In this document: in pieces, positions 11,713-22,436 of the stretch
How positions within the stretch are numbered: the first letter of the stretch is position 1
Layout of the letters: each line of letters starts with the position of its first letter
DNA from: Chiua virens
Taxonomy: Eukaryota; Basidiomycota; Agaricomycetes; Boletales; Boletaceae
Length of the DNA stretch: 64,000 nt
Assembly (NCBI GenBank): GCA_019787685.1
Contig: JAHNUO010000001.1
Location: 1,798,001-1,862,000, forward strand
Reading direction: 5' to 3'
Position numbers and translations under genes: made by a program
The notes under the pieces: generated by a model
What the model was told of the DNA's origin: nothing
The model's input: the letters and a program-made list of their open reading frames with translations, nothing else
The model's database searches: none

Positions 11713-12090
11713 GCTGTATGGAACTGATGTTATCTTGATTATATAAGTGAACTCAGTTGAGTCACGCCGGGGTAAATCAGGGCTGACAATTGATTTGTCA
11801 ATGGCCGGTGGACCGCCAAAAGAGTAACCGTTGATTCGAGAAATTCGATTTTGCCGAGCGCAGTGCTGTTCGGATCAGTTTCGGCGTCGAACGTGCGAAC
11901 CAAAAAAGGAAAGTAGACGGTGGAACCCAAACGTTGCCAACGACGTCTATATGCCGGCATATTTTATCCATCTAATTTTTTTATTTATATAACCGCCCCC
12001 GATAGTAATAATTCCTGTCCTCGGACGACGGCGCCAATCAAATCATATATATATCAACACGTCCTGTTCATCCCTTTCAAGTTACCCCCC
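11713..12090. promoter_or_regulatory. Divergent promoter between pirin (-) and the orphan gene (+), with CCAAT and TATA
   Basis: On the plus side a CCAAT sits at 12034-12038 and a TATATATAT run at 12046-12054, ending 36 bp before ATG 12091. This is the clearest core promoter in the window. A second AT-rich stretch (ttatttatata) is near 11979-11989. No open frame of note is seen. Confidence 0.45.
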
Positions 12091-12677
12091 ATGGATCGCT
12101 TCCTCGCGCCACACACCTCAGAGGCTCTTGCCCACTCCCATCTAACGTATGTCTCATCCCAGCCTCGCTAATCGTCCCTGCTTACCCCTCCTATAGCGAA
12201 AACTGGTTCACCTGGGATCAGGACCACCCCTCATTCAACGAGACTCTCGTTGCCGGCTGCGCCTCTTATCAGGCGTTTAGCCGCTACCTCTCTGGCTCCG
12301 ACCTCTTCATTGTTCCTCGCTCCCGCAGCGAGCTCGAGAGCGTCCTGTGCGTATATTTTTACTAGTGGCACACGAATCATGTTGACCACAAATTCCGTCA
12401 GACGGAGGTACGCCTACGATGGCATTCACAACGCTATTGCTATTTCTCGTCAACCCCTGCAGCGCGGCGGTTACAGCAGAGTGAGTCATCCTGCCTGTCA
12501 TATTCCCCCCTTTATCTGACTCGCTACCCCTAGACCTGTATTTTGGCGGAAAAGTCTATCCGCGATGTCCTAAATACCAACGATAACGCGGAAGTACTCC
12601 TTGGTCTTCATACCGCCAAGCGCAAGTCTCAGATGGCAGTCAGACCCATTGCCACAAACACTTCCATTAGAATTTGA
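12091..12677 (+). CDS. Small uncharacterised protein (142 aa)
   Basis: Four exons (12091-12146, 12197-12346, 12402-12480, 12534-12677) sum to 429 nt with consistent phases and canonical GT-AG borders. The protein begins MDRFLAPHTSEALAHSHLT, contains ENWFTWDQDHPSFNETLVAG, and ends in a basic tail (TAKRKSQMAVRPIATNTSIRI overlapping the last 22 residues). It has no signal peptide, membrane span or known motif. A strong CCAAT/TATA promoter lies just upstream, which supports a real transcript. I do not recognise the family; it may be lineage-specific. Confidence 0.5.
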
Positions 12678-12981
12678 AAGTTTCATATTGCGATACCTTC
12701 CCCCTTTTACCATGCACTCAATACTTTATCTGGGTAATCTCGGCTGCCACTGGCACGTGCCTCCACTTCACAATCGCATCTGTATCACACTCCGCAACGT
12801 TTCTTACTTTTCTACAGGCAATGCACCCCTTTGTACGACCCTTCAATAACTTATATTATCATGTTTGTTTTTCCTTGCTCGGTATGCATATGCTTCCTGG
12901 AAATGCCAAGAATGCACATTATGAATTATGAGTTGATTGGATAGATCCATGTGCACAAGGAGTGAACGCATACGTGTACCA
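12678..12981. other. Convergent 3' intergenic region
   Basis: The 3' flanks of the orphan gene (+) and the permease gene (-). No gene, RNA or repeat is seen. Confidence 0.4.
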
Positions 12982-15239
12982 CTAGATTCCATCGCAAATT
13001 CTTTCCCATATCCCCATCTTCCCCACAAATTCCTCTTCTGGTCTCCGCTCTTCCTCCCCGCTATTCTCCTTCCCACTTCGTAAATCAACTTTCTCAGGAG
13101 GTATGAGACCTGTTCGGAAATACACCTTGTACCCGAGCCACAGAAGCAGGAACGCAGGAATCGGGATATACGCTCTGCGGCCGGAACCCACGTTTCCACG
13201 TCAGTCCGAGTCACATCCTCGGAGCCATCACTCCAGTACTATGTATCCACTTACGTGACGAACAACCGTGGATTGAACGGAATGAACGTGTCGAATCCTG
13301 CCATCAGACGTTAGTCACCTCCCGTACTCTGCGCTCCATATGCGCCATAACGCCACTCCCCTTTGAACAGCATGATAACGCCTGTGCAAACCAATGCGAA
13401 CCAGGAGCCGTAAGGCTGCAGTGGTGCCTTATAGGGCAATGTGTCGCGTGAAACACCCTGTGTTTTGAGCGCTCCCATAAACCGACTGTATAAACATGCC
13501 GTCGGCACCATATCGTTAGAACCTCAGTCAAAGGAGCCATGGTTTGTAATTTTAAAAACAGAGACCGACATGTGAGTGTAGGCAATAGCCATCCAGGTCA
13601 AGGCACCATATGCCGACAACAGGTTGACGAAATAGGTAAACACTGTTCACAGGTTGCTGTCAGATTTGATTTACGGCCCGCCTCGTGCACGCGCGGAACC
13701 GGTGTGAAAGTGTTCCGAGAGGATGGACCCTACCGGCAGCGCTGGATGCGTTGACGTTGAGGAACGCCAAGCTGCAGAATACGACAACCGACAGCAGACA
13801 GCTCCACGGTACGCCCATTTGGTTGGCCTTCGCGAACATCGATGGAGCCTTGCCTTCCAGTGCGAGCCCATGTAACGTGCGTGAGGCGATATACAGGTCC
13901 GAATTGGCAGCGCTGAGCGTAAAGATAAGGATGATCGCATTGACGACATTATTGAGGGACCTGATGCCGACGAGGGTGATACCTATCGAAGTGAGCCATT
14001 AATAGCCAGGGGCCAAACCACGGCGGCAGCCGATCCTTCTCACCGACGACAATTGGGGACGCCGCTGCACCAGGCTTGGAGGTATTAGCAACAAAAAGTG
14101 CCTTGAAATGTTGTCAGCAAAAGCGGGTTCAGATACGCCCGCGTCCCGCCAGGTTGCTCCGAGAACGGCGTTCTCACACACCTTGCTCGTACTGGGCACG
14201 ATCAAGCTGATCGCGAATACAAACCCGATGTAGAATATGGATATGCGGACGAACGTTCGCTTTATGGCACGGGGAACGTTCCTCTTTGGGTTTTTTGCCT
14301 CTCCCACCGTGACGCCAACGAGTTCCGTGCCGATATATGCAAACAGCGCGCTGGTTAGTGTGCTCCAGAAGCCCAAAAAGGTGGCAAAGCTGTCATTGTG
14401 GACATGTGACAAGAGATAACCACCCATTGGCCCGTTGGGGGCGTGCCAATATCGAAATCCGATGCGGTCGTGCAAGGGGTTTCCGCCGAGATCGATGACG
14501 ATCGCCAGTAATATGAAACCAACCAACGAAAGAATCTTGAAGCTGCTCATCCAGAACTCTAATTCCCCAAAGACGCGTACCCCGAGCAGGTTGACAAGTA
14601 GAACTTGCGACACGGCCAACTGGCATCTGATCACAATCTCGACGTGGTTGAATGACGGACTCACTGCAGAAAATGTATATCGCTACCAGAGCAAAGAATA
14701 AGCGGATAAGGCTGGAACGTGACAAGAAAAACGAACCTGTCCACACTTCGAGCGGCACCGACTGCGTCCAATACTGCATGACAATACACGCAGCATTGAT
14801 ATTGCTCGCTGGGGCAATGAGATACTTCATGAGGTAATTCCAGCCGACAGCAAATCCAAATGCAGGGTCCACGAAACGCGTCGCATAGCCTGCAAAACCT
14901 TTTCTGTGCGGCAGGTAGGCTGACATCTCACCGAGGGCGATCATCACCAGGTAACAAAGCAGGCCCACGAAGGCATATCCCAGACACAGCCCGAGGGGGC
15001 CGCCGCGAACGAGCGCTGTTCCAGAACCCATGATAAGCCCCGTTCCGATGGTGCCCCCGAGCTTCGAACTGAGTAAGACGCGGTCACCTGGTTCAAGATT
15101 ATGAAAAGTAACGTACGGCAATCATGGAGATGTGGCGACTCTCCAGCCCACGATGGAGTGTGCCTGTGTGGTTTGCATCATCTTGGTTATGACCTCCCTC
15201 GCTGGCAGAGCGGGTTGTCAGGGTTTTGAATGGCTTCAT
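12982..15239 (-). CDS. Amino-acid permease (fungal AAT/YAT family, APC superfamily)
   Basis: The start ATG 15239 gives MKPFKTLTTRSASEGG and a cytosolic N-terminus ending HRGLESRHISMIA. After an intron come LGGTIGTGLIMGSG (the TM1 substrate-binding glycine motif), GEMSAYLPHRKGFAGYATRF and later YIGTELVGVTVGEAKNPKRN (TM6 loop). Next are VVGITLVGIRSLNNVVNAII and SAANSDLYIASRTLHGLA, the family signature. The C-terminus AYIPIPAFLLLWLGYKVYF and KVDLRSGKEN matches fungal general permeases. Stop at 12982-12984. Such proteins import amino acids with protons at the plasma membrane. Several introns, one about 83 nt after VPSTSK, are needed; with them the frame stays intact throughout. The acidic C-terminal tail is typical of permeases controlled by endocytosis; that regulation here is inferred. 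Confidence 0.88.
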
Positions 15240-15479
15240 CTTTCCTGGGGATGCAGTCTGAGGTCGCACGAGGGAGAGAAGTAGAGCTCGTATGTCGTAA
15301 CATCCAATATGGCGTCTGCCTTACGTGCTCTGATATGAGCTACCCACGCCGGCAGGAGCACATGTTTATTGGGTGTGGGTAAGAAACATTGCACCCGGCC
15401 CGGGCGAATCATTTAATCATGTTTCAAAGAAATCAAACGTGAATGGCAGGAGAGAGATGCTACCACTGTAACAGACATG

Positions 15480-16801
15480 CTACAGCTTATGTTTGATCTC
15501 CTTCCGTGAGATCATTTGGAAACGTTTGGTGGGTATCCCAGTTGCCAATTTTTCCGCTTGCGCATAGCTTTCCCGAAGGTTGACAGCATCGGGATTGTTC
15601 TTCTCTGCTAACCCAGCTTTGAGGAGCCCTTTGATAGCAAGCACGGACGAATGGTCTAAACCGTCAAGCTCCCCAAGTATGTACTCTCGGACTGCTGCGT
15701 GAAACGAATCGGCCGGCTGAGAGGGAAATATCTTACTGTGGAGACGTATATATCATGAGCAGTAGCCAGGGTGAACACAACAAACAACGCACTTGATGAA
15801 ACCACATTCGAGGAGCTCTTGGGCAGTCTTCTTCTGGTTGAACATGAGTACCTTCATTTGCCTTGGCAAGACCCACTGTTGGGATGGTTGGTGACATTTC
15901 AAGGACACGAGTTGTAGCATGCTTACTGCGGTTGATGAAGTTGACGCTCGCCCCTCCCTCGATCACGATACCTCGAACCAGAATTGGTCACAGACGCAGA
16001 CAGTGCAGGTTCTAGGACGTACCCAGGAAAGGGAATCCAACATACAACCACGTCCCAGGGAGGGCGTAGATGAAGTCAAAATTACCCAGGAACGCTTCAG
16101 AGAATCAGAATACCATGCCATCAGAACATCGGACATTTGATTTGGAAGTCGGACGTACCAGCCGCAATACCTAGACGACGCGCGATCAGGGTCATATTTC
16201 ATCATCGTTCACCCAGTCACAAGGCTTACCCATTACCGGTCCGTTTACAGCAGCAACCAGAACCTTCTTGTGACTGTAAAGCTAGAACCATATAAATTCC
16301 ACATTAGGTTGGAGCCCTCGATCGTTCCAGTGAATGCAACACACCGCTCGCGTGCAATCCGTGTTCGCTGAAATTACTCGGGCACGGAGTTGGTCCCTGA
16401 TGGTTGGCGCGACAACATTCGACACCTTCACATCAGTTCCTCTGTGGAACCAGGGCGTGGTCAACATGGTGGACGCCCATTGACTGTCGCCACTTACGCG
16501 CAAAACCACTTTCCGTTGGCTATAAGACGTGGGCTCAGTTGAACTAGACGACACATGGGTGAGACGGAGACAAGCTCAGCTGACCTTGCCATACTGTGGC
16601 CACAACGTCGTCGCGTTGGTCAATCTCCCTCAACGTATTTGCGAAACAATCGTAGTCTGAAGTTTCCTGAGCGCCCCAACACTTGCAAGCAACGGGTATG
16701 GCGCACACACCTTCGGCCGACAACGCATTCAGTCGTTGTGGTTCGTTGAGGGTGATTGTTGCAATTCCCTGAGAGACGCTGACGAGAATTTTACTCCCCA
16801 T
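15480..16801 (-). CDS. Peroxisomal delta3,delta2-enoyl-CoA isomerase / enoyl-CoA hydratase family (ECI), PTS1 end HKL
   Basis: ATG 16801 gives MGSKILVSVSQGIATITLNE and PQRLNALSAE, the crotonase N-terminus. After introns come WFCAGTDVKVSN, VLVAAVNGPVMGIAAAFLG (oxyanion-hole region), FDFIYALPGTWLYVGFPFLG, IEGGASVNFINRMGLAKAN and then VLMFNQKKTAQELLECGFI. The C-terminus MISRKEIKHKL ends in a PTS1-like tripeptide; yeast Eci1 ends in the related HRL. It would isomerise unsaturated fatty acyl-CoA intermediates for beta-oxidation in peroxisomes. One extra base in GAAGG near 15853-15855 shifts the frame between AKAN and VLMFNQ. Stop at 15480-15482. It is a small gene with about eight introns. Confidence 0.82.
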
Positions 16802-16952
16802 GATGCGGCTCGATTCGGGAAGGATGCGGAGGAATCAAGCCCAGGGTTGAGCCCACATTCGCAACTTGTAACTTCTCCGGCCCGGGATGGCGGCGAATTG
16901 CCGGTTACCGGTATATGTACCTCACGTCACAAACTTGAATCAGCTCGTAGTA

Positions 16953-16980
16953 CAGTCGACTCCCTTGTAACCCATACCCC
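16953..16980 (+). repeat. Left terminal inverted repeat of the MITE
   Basis: Twenty-eight bases starting cagtcgactcccttg. It is the inverse complement of 17654-17681 except for one position. Confidence 0.9.
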
Positions 16981-17653
16981 TTATAACCCATACTCCCTAA
17001 TAACCCATACATTTTCCTGACTCCCGAGTCTGTTCGCAGTAAATTCTGGCCATACCCCATACCCCATACCCCATAGCCATTTGGATGGTGATAACCCATA
17101 CGTCGCTGTATCAGAAAGTGCCAGGATTATATAACCATTGTATTTTGCTCATCCCAACATGGCAATAATGACACAACTCTTCAACAGAAGTCCAATAATG
17201 GTCATTTCAATGAGAAAATTTATATAATTTTGTCGAATTTGAGATACGATCACATGGTAATTTATGGTAAGTCATTCCCGGCCATGCAAAAAAGTTGCGA
17301 CGTACGCTTTAATCAAATTGACCTTTCCGAGCTTCTTAACCCTGCTTGCGAGGCACACAACATGTCCGAAGCAACTGACCAGGAGATTTGTGATGCTGTC
17401 ATGGAGCTTGACACTCACTTTGCTCACGTGTTGGAAATGATGTTGTGTAGGTTCAGTCGTGAAACATGTACGTAGGGCATGCAGAGCATGAATAATACCA
17501 AGATTACCATGACTAGCTATTTCACTCGTACATAACACCCTTGCATTACCACTAAGCTGGTGGAGATACATATATGAAAATTTGTCTTGTAATTAGTGAC
17601 CTGTTGTATACCCCATACTCTCCCATAACCCATGACTTATGACGACTCCCGAG

Positions 17654-17681
17654 GGGGTATGGGTTATAAGGGAGTCGACTG
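17654..17681 (-). repeat. Right terminal inverted repeat of the MITE
   Basis: Read on the minus strand it begins cagtcgactccctta and continues like the left end. It is directly followed by TA. Confidence 0.9.
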
Positions 17682-17771
17682 TACATACCAATCTATATCA
17701 CTACTAAAACTACATTTGTGTTGCCGTGGGCATTCAAGATACCAACATCCTTCTTCCAACTACCACCTTTC

Positions 17772-20548
17772 TCACGTCCACAGATCAAGCGTCTTCTTCG
17801 CCGCAGTTGCTAACATGTTCTCTTTGCCAGTGCTTGAATCAACTTTTGACAGATCCTGCAGGATAGACCTGGCATTCTCCTTTACGGCTTCCAATTCCTC
17901 TCCAGTCGTGCGCTTGCCCAGTTGGCCGAGCAGAGCACATATATTGATGCGCAATTCAATGGGATACGGCACTTCTGCTTGTCTGGAACTGGAAGACGTG
18001 TCGCTCCCACCATTACGAAGGATATTCAAAAGATGGTCGAGACCACATTTCCGAGGTGAAGCATGATTTCGTGTAGAAGTGACGATGGGAGATCCGGTCT
18101 CGCTGCTGGTTCTGGTCGATGCCGCTGTTGACACTGCTGCAGATCCTGGGGCTTGGGGGCTTGTCTCCTTTGGCAGGGGTGCTAGGAGAGTACGCAAGAC
18201 CAATCGACCTGAGTAATGTAAGAAAAATGACGATGATATATATTTTAATCAACCTACCGCCATCCGGGTGGGTACTCAATAGACTGAGCGCCACGGTGGC
18301 CTCATTGATGAGAATCGGATATTTTGCACTCCTACCGATCAGTGCAGCAAGGGCCTCAATGCACGGAGCTGTGACCAGCGCTTGTATTCCCCGTTCCCTT
18401 TTCTGCTGTCTCATCTGATTTTCTTCTGCGTCGCGTTGTTCAATCGTCGGATCATTGGACCAAAATGATTTCGCGAGATTGACGATAACGCGTGTACCCT
18501 CACTCTTAATAGCAACCGTGTCGGATCGCTTAATCAAAGCAAGGATTTGGGAAAGTCCCGTGGCTGAAGCGGTTGTGCCATCTGAAGGCAATATGACGGC
18601 GAATGAATTGCTGACTTAGGTAAAAGTCATCGTTAGGGAGAGGAAAAGTGAGCTCTTCAACTCGACGTACTGTTGTTGTTGCAGAGGTGCTTTACCACGC
18701 CAATGGCGTTTACTTGCACGATATCCGCCATGACATCACCGCGATCATCCCAAACACCGCTTGCGACAATACGCTCGATTATCCCGGCATTGCTTAAAGC
18801 ATTACGATTGTGAACAGATTGAACGGATGTTTGAGAAAGGTGTTTGAGTAATCCGATTACACCATGTTTCAGTTTGAGATCTGTTTCTGGGGAGAGCAGA
18901 GTTTCTGAGGACAGCAGCTGTGCGACGTTATGTGGCGGGGATAGCAATAGCGTCGTGTGGAATTCTGTACATGTCGAATAATCAGCAAATGCAACCAGAA
19001 ACCTCTCGTTGCAGATGATCACCTCTTCTAGTCAAGTTCCCAAGGGCAAGAGTCGCGCATATAACCATGTCATCCCGAAGATTCCCGTGGCTACCTGCAG
19101 TAACAAAAACCCGAACCCAGTTGACCATACGAGAAATAAATTTGCCACCAGGGTATATCTCTTCTGAGTCGTCACAAAGGACATCTGTGTTTTTTTCTTC
19201 TCCAGATACTTCTACCACTGCCTTGATTACAGCGGCCTTACAGTCATCGAACGCTTTCTCTTGGCTTCGAACCTCGCTGTCGTCGAGACCGGTGTCGTGT
19301 TGTACATACCAGAGGGGTGCATAGCTTCCTTGCTCAATGAAGTCGAGAATCGCAGAAAGACATGGGATGTTTTGATGCTCTGCAGGAAATACAAATCCGC
19401 GAGCTAGGGACAGTCGGATATCCTCGACATCTAGCGCGAGAGATTCGATGTGAGAACATGCTTCTGAGAGCAAGTCAAAGTCGGCGTGTAAAAGAGATGT
19501 TCTGAGTTGTGAGGGTTGCGCAAACTCTGGAGGAGGTGGAGCAGTCAACAGTGGTGGCGTGAAAGCGATCAATGGCTGGATGAGGAAAGGGAGGACATCA
19601 GTATCAAAAAGCGGATGTGCTGTAGTATAATCAGACATGAAGATCAGTAATCTTTGCTGAAAGAACCAACCATCATCCCTGAGTTCCGTGATGAGCCTCC
19701 AAGTCCAGTTGGAGATCCCGACACGAATGGTCCAAGACTCGGCCACTTGCTCCGGGATGCCATCAAGTGGAGCTGACTTGACTGGAAATAGACGTGTTGG
19801 GCCCCTCATCCAGGCGCCTGTGGGGTATATCGCAGATGATAACCTCGCAAGTGTCATGGCGACTTCGAGAGATATGAGTCGGAACTTAACAGGTTCTACG
19901 CATAAGGTGAGTGACAATGGGCATCGCGTCAGTAGAGGCGCACCATAACCGAGAGACGAATTTAGTAGGAAACCGATAGCAGTCTTGATGACCTGCAGGT
20001 GCGAGGTGTGCAGTGGTAGAGGGTTGGTTTGTGGTTGGCGGGGCAATGGGTCTACATAACCTTCGAGTAGCGACACAACTGCCTGCGGAAGTCCTGCTTC
20101 CAACAGGTGCCCTCTATTTTGGTCTATGTGAAACAAATCAATTGTGAAACGCATCTTGAAAGAATCGGTTGTACTCACCATGTTCAACACATAGGTTGGC
20201 ACTAACGCGAAGGATCTCTAACACTGTAGTAGCACGAACATCGCTTGGAACCGATGATCCATTGAGTGCTTTGAACAGAAGCGTGGTGAGATTTTGTGGC
20301 AGGGTGCCTGCTCCAAGAGCCGTCTGGTTATCCTCTGTTGAGGTGGCGTCGATATCATCGTTTCAGTGTGGCAAAATATACTACAGACCTGTACTATTTC
20401 TGATGCGTAGCAGGTTCCCAAGATGTCTGCAAATGAGCTCAACGTTGAACCACGTATCCTCCCTGGGGTTGGATGAAAGGTCGGACAGAAGTGAATCCAA
20501 GCTGGATGCACTTTCGGCAGGGGTCAGGTTTATCGGCTGGGTGTCCAT
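17772..20548 (-). CDS. ARM-repeat protein of the SmgGDS/Bem4 (Rap1GDS1) type
   Basis: ATG 20548 gives MDTQPINLTPAESASSLDSL. A series of armadillo-like helices follows: DVRATTVLEILRVSANLC, NRGHLLEAGLPQAVVSLLEG, TSHLQVIKTAIGFLLNSSLG, DDMVICATLALGNLTR, LKLKHGVIGLLKHLSQ, VNAIGVVKHLCNNN, EGTRVIVNLAKSFWSND, INEATVALSLLSTHPDGG, and the last helix ending AAKKTLDLWT. SmgGDS/Bem4 proteins act as chaperones or exchange factors for small GTPases such as Rho/Rap. The main exon spans about 18982-20110; short introns separate four or five others. No frame break is visible. A Ser/Thr-rich insert lies near the C-terminus (from about 18150 down to 18020). Family assignment rests on ARM repeats plus the LEAGLPQAVV segment, so other ARM proteins remain possible. 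Confidence 0.72.
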
Positions 20549-21111
20549 ATATATAAAGCGATGTAGGCGAGTGTGACTGCTGCCTGCTGCCAGCCAACGA
20601 ATCAGCGGTGAAAAGAGAAAGCGATACTCGAAGTAAATGCACGCGGCTAAGCTGAGGACAGGGACGGTGTGTTACAGCTTTCCATGATCGGCAGTCGCTG
20701 GTATATTATAGCCTCTTACATCTGCAATCTTCAACAACAGCAACTAGTACCAGCCAAGGTTGCCCGCCTCGTCCACACAGATCTGAAGCTGTTGTCAATT
20801 TTTTTCCCTGACAGGCTATCTGTGTCTGATAAGAGTAGTGCAAGTCTATCTGATCCCGGGCCGTTCCACTGTGCCAGTGTTCGTGTTCTCAATGTAGTTT
20901 CTAGGTTTCATGGTCATTATATGTATGACTAGCAAAGGCCAACCGATCCCCAAAACAATATGCATTCTATGTCTGAACGATCAAGCTGGCCGAGGACCAA
21001 GTTGGAGAGTACTGGCAAGGTGTCCACAGTGCATGTGACGAGATCGATGTGCATAGCCACAAGACTCCTAGCTAGTCACCTCACACCTCGCTCATACTGG
21101 ACAAGACAGCA
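20549..21111. promoter_or_regulatory. Divergent promoter between the ARM-protein gene (-) and the OTU gene (+)
   Basis: A 563-bp shared upstream region. On the minus strand a TTTATATATA run (20549-20557) touches the ARM-protein ATG. This is too close for a normal TATA box, so it is probably coincidental or the real start is further in. No open frame of interest is present. Confidence 0.4.
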
Positions 21112-22187
21112 ATGCCGAGCTCAAAGCGAAACAAATCAAAGAAATCCACATCAGCCACGCCATCAGATTCCGTTCCTCCACAACTATCTTTACCTGATGA
21201 CGAGCTGATAGATGATCTATTCGCTGAGCTTGATTTCAGGGACAAACAACAAGAACCACAGCAAGAGTCACTGGCAGTGACAGAGACTCGGGATGCTTCT
21301 ATAAATAAGATCGAGGAAAAGGTTGAATCTGCTTTGAAAAAACAGAGCTCCAAGGTCCGACATCTGGCGAGACAAGTGAGTCCAAAGCGGTTTCTGACCC
21401 ACGACCGAGTTCATTTCAAGACTGTGCAGGCACGAAAGGCGGCCATACTGGCTCAGAACTCCACACTTTCCAATCCTGAAGTAGATGTACGAGTTGACCG
21501 CGAGATAAAGCAGGAAGCAGCGTCGATAAAACGGACGTGCGATGAGCTTGCAGTCCAAATCTATGAAGTGGGTATCTTATACTTATCTATTCTCCGATCA
21601 CAATGCATGATCTGCGTATCACAGATAAATCCAGACGGACACTGTCTTTTCTCCGCGATTGCCGACCAGCTCGCTTTCCTTAATATCCTACCAGCGCATG
21701 ATGCAAATTATGCAATGCTCCGTGCTGCCGCCTCTGATTACATGTTCAAGCATTCCGATGACTTCCTTCCTTTCCTCCCCTCCATCTCTGGAGAAGACGG
21801 GGTGGATGCAACCGAGAATACGGGACTCATGAGTGCACGACAGTTCGAACAATATTGTTTGACGATCAGGGAGACTGCTGCTTGGGGAGGAGAACCGGAG
21901 ATCCTGGCACTTAGTCGGGCATATCATGTACCAATCCAGGTCATACAAGCGGGCACGCCATCAGTGGTAACTCATACCCCTGACGGAAATTTGCCTGATA
22001 ACCTTCCCCGGAATGCGAAGATCGTTCGCATAAGCTTCCATCGTCGGATGTACGGCCTAGGAGAGGTAGGTCTCTTAAACAAATTCAGCGTTTGTGTTCC
22101 CAATCTAGTTCTTAGCATTATAACTCTCTCCGACCCAAGAATCCCCTGGCAGCTGTTGCGGATAAAATCCATTCACTGCTCAGCTGA
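21112..22187 (+). CDS. otu2: OTU-domain deubiquitinase (Otu2/OTUD6 family)
   Basis: Four exons (21112-21375, 21430-21567, 21625-22065, 22116-22187) sum to 915 nt, 304 residues, the family's usual length. The N-terminus is a Lys/Ser-rich, then coiled-coil region (residues 1-150, KKQSSKVRHLARQ). The OTU domain starts INPDGHCLFSAIADQL with catalytic Asp-Gly-His-Cys, and runs through YMFKHSDDFLPFL, FEQYCLTIRETAAWGGEPEI and IQVIQAG. It ends ISFHRRMYGLGEHYNSL, where the His of EHYN is the catalytic base. The last exon (HYNSLRPKNPLAAVADKIHS) is found only by using acceptor ttcttag at 22111-22115. Otu2 trims ubiquitin on ribosomal 40S proteins in yeast. The gene is intact. Confidence 0.92.
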
Positions 22188-22436
22188 CATAAAAGTGCCT
22201 TCTTGCATGCTGCTATTGGGTGAATCGGACAACCTCGGACGCACAACAGCACGGACGGCAGTCAGGAAGGACTGCAAATAGACGTATCGTTGAACTTGGG
22301 AATCGGTGGAGGCTTTTACCAATAGTCTACCCATGTCCTACATACCATCAAACTTTGTTACATAACAGAACACCAGTATAGACGCTCTTATACAAAACAG
22401 AAGAAAAAAAAGGTATTTCTTATTGAGCAGAGATAG

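Larger units (their letters stand above)
16953..17681. mobile_element. Non-autonomous TIR DNA element (pogo/Fot1-like MITE), 729 bp
   Basis: The two ends are inverted copies of cagtcgactcccttataacc followed by catacccc, 28 bp with a single mismatch (G at 16967 on the left side). Both ends abut TA (16951-16952 and 17682-17683), the target duplication of Tc1/mariner/pogo elements. Sub-terminal stretches repeat the unit ataacccatac several times on both sides (16975-17100 and 17600-17665). The interior is AT-rich, unlike flanking DNA, and lacks a transposase. An 81-codon open frame at 17230-17475 shows no DDE signature. The TIR start cagtcgactcc resembles pogo/Fot1-class fungal elements. I infer a MITE mobilised in trans. 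Confidence 0.85.

Noticed and set aside
20549..20557. TATA box for the ARM-protein gene
   Set aside because: It touches the ATG and cannot serve as a normal core promoter for that start.
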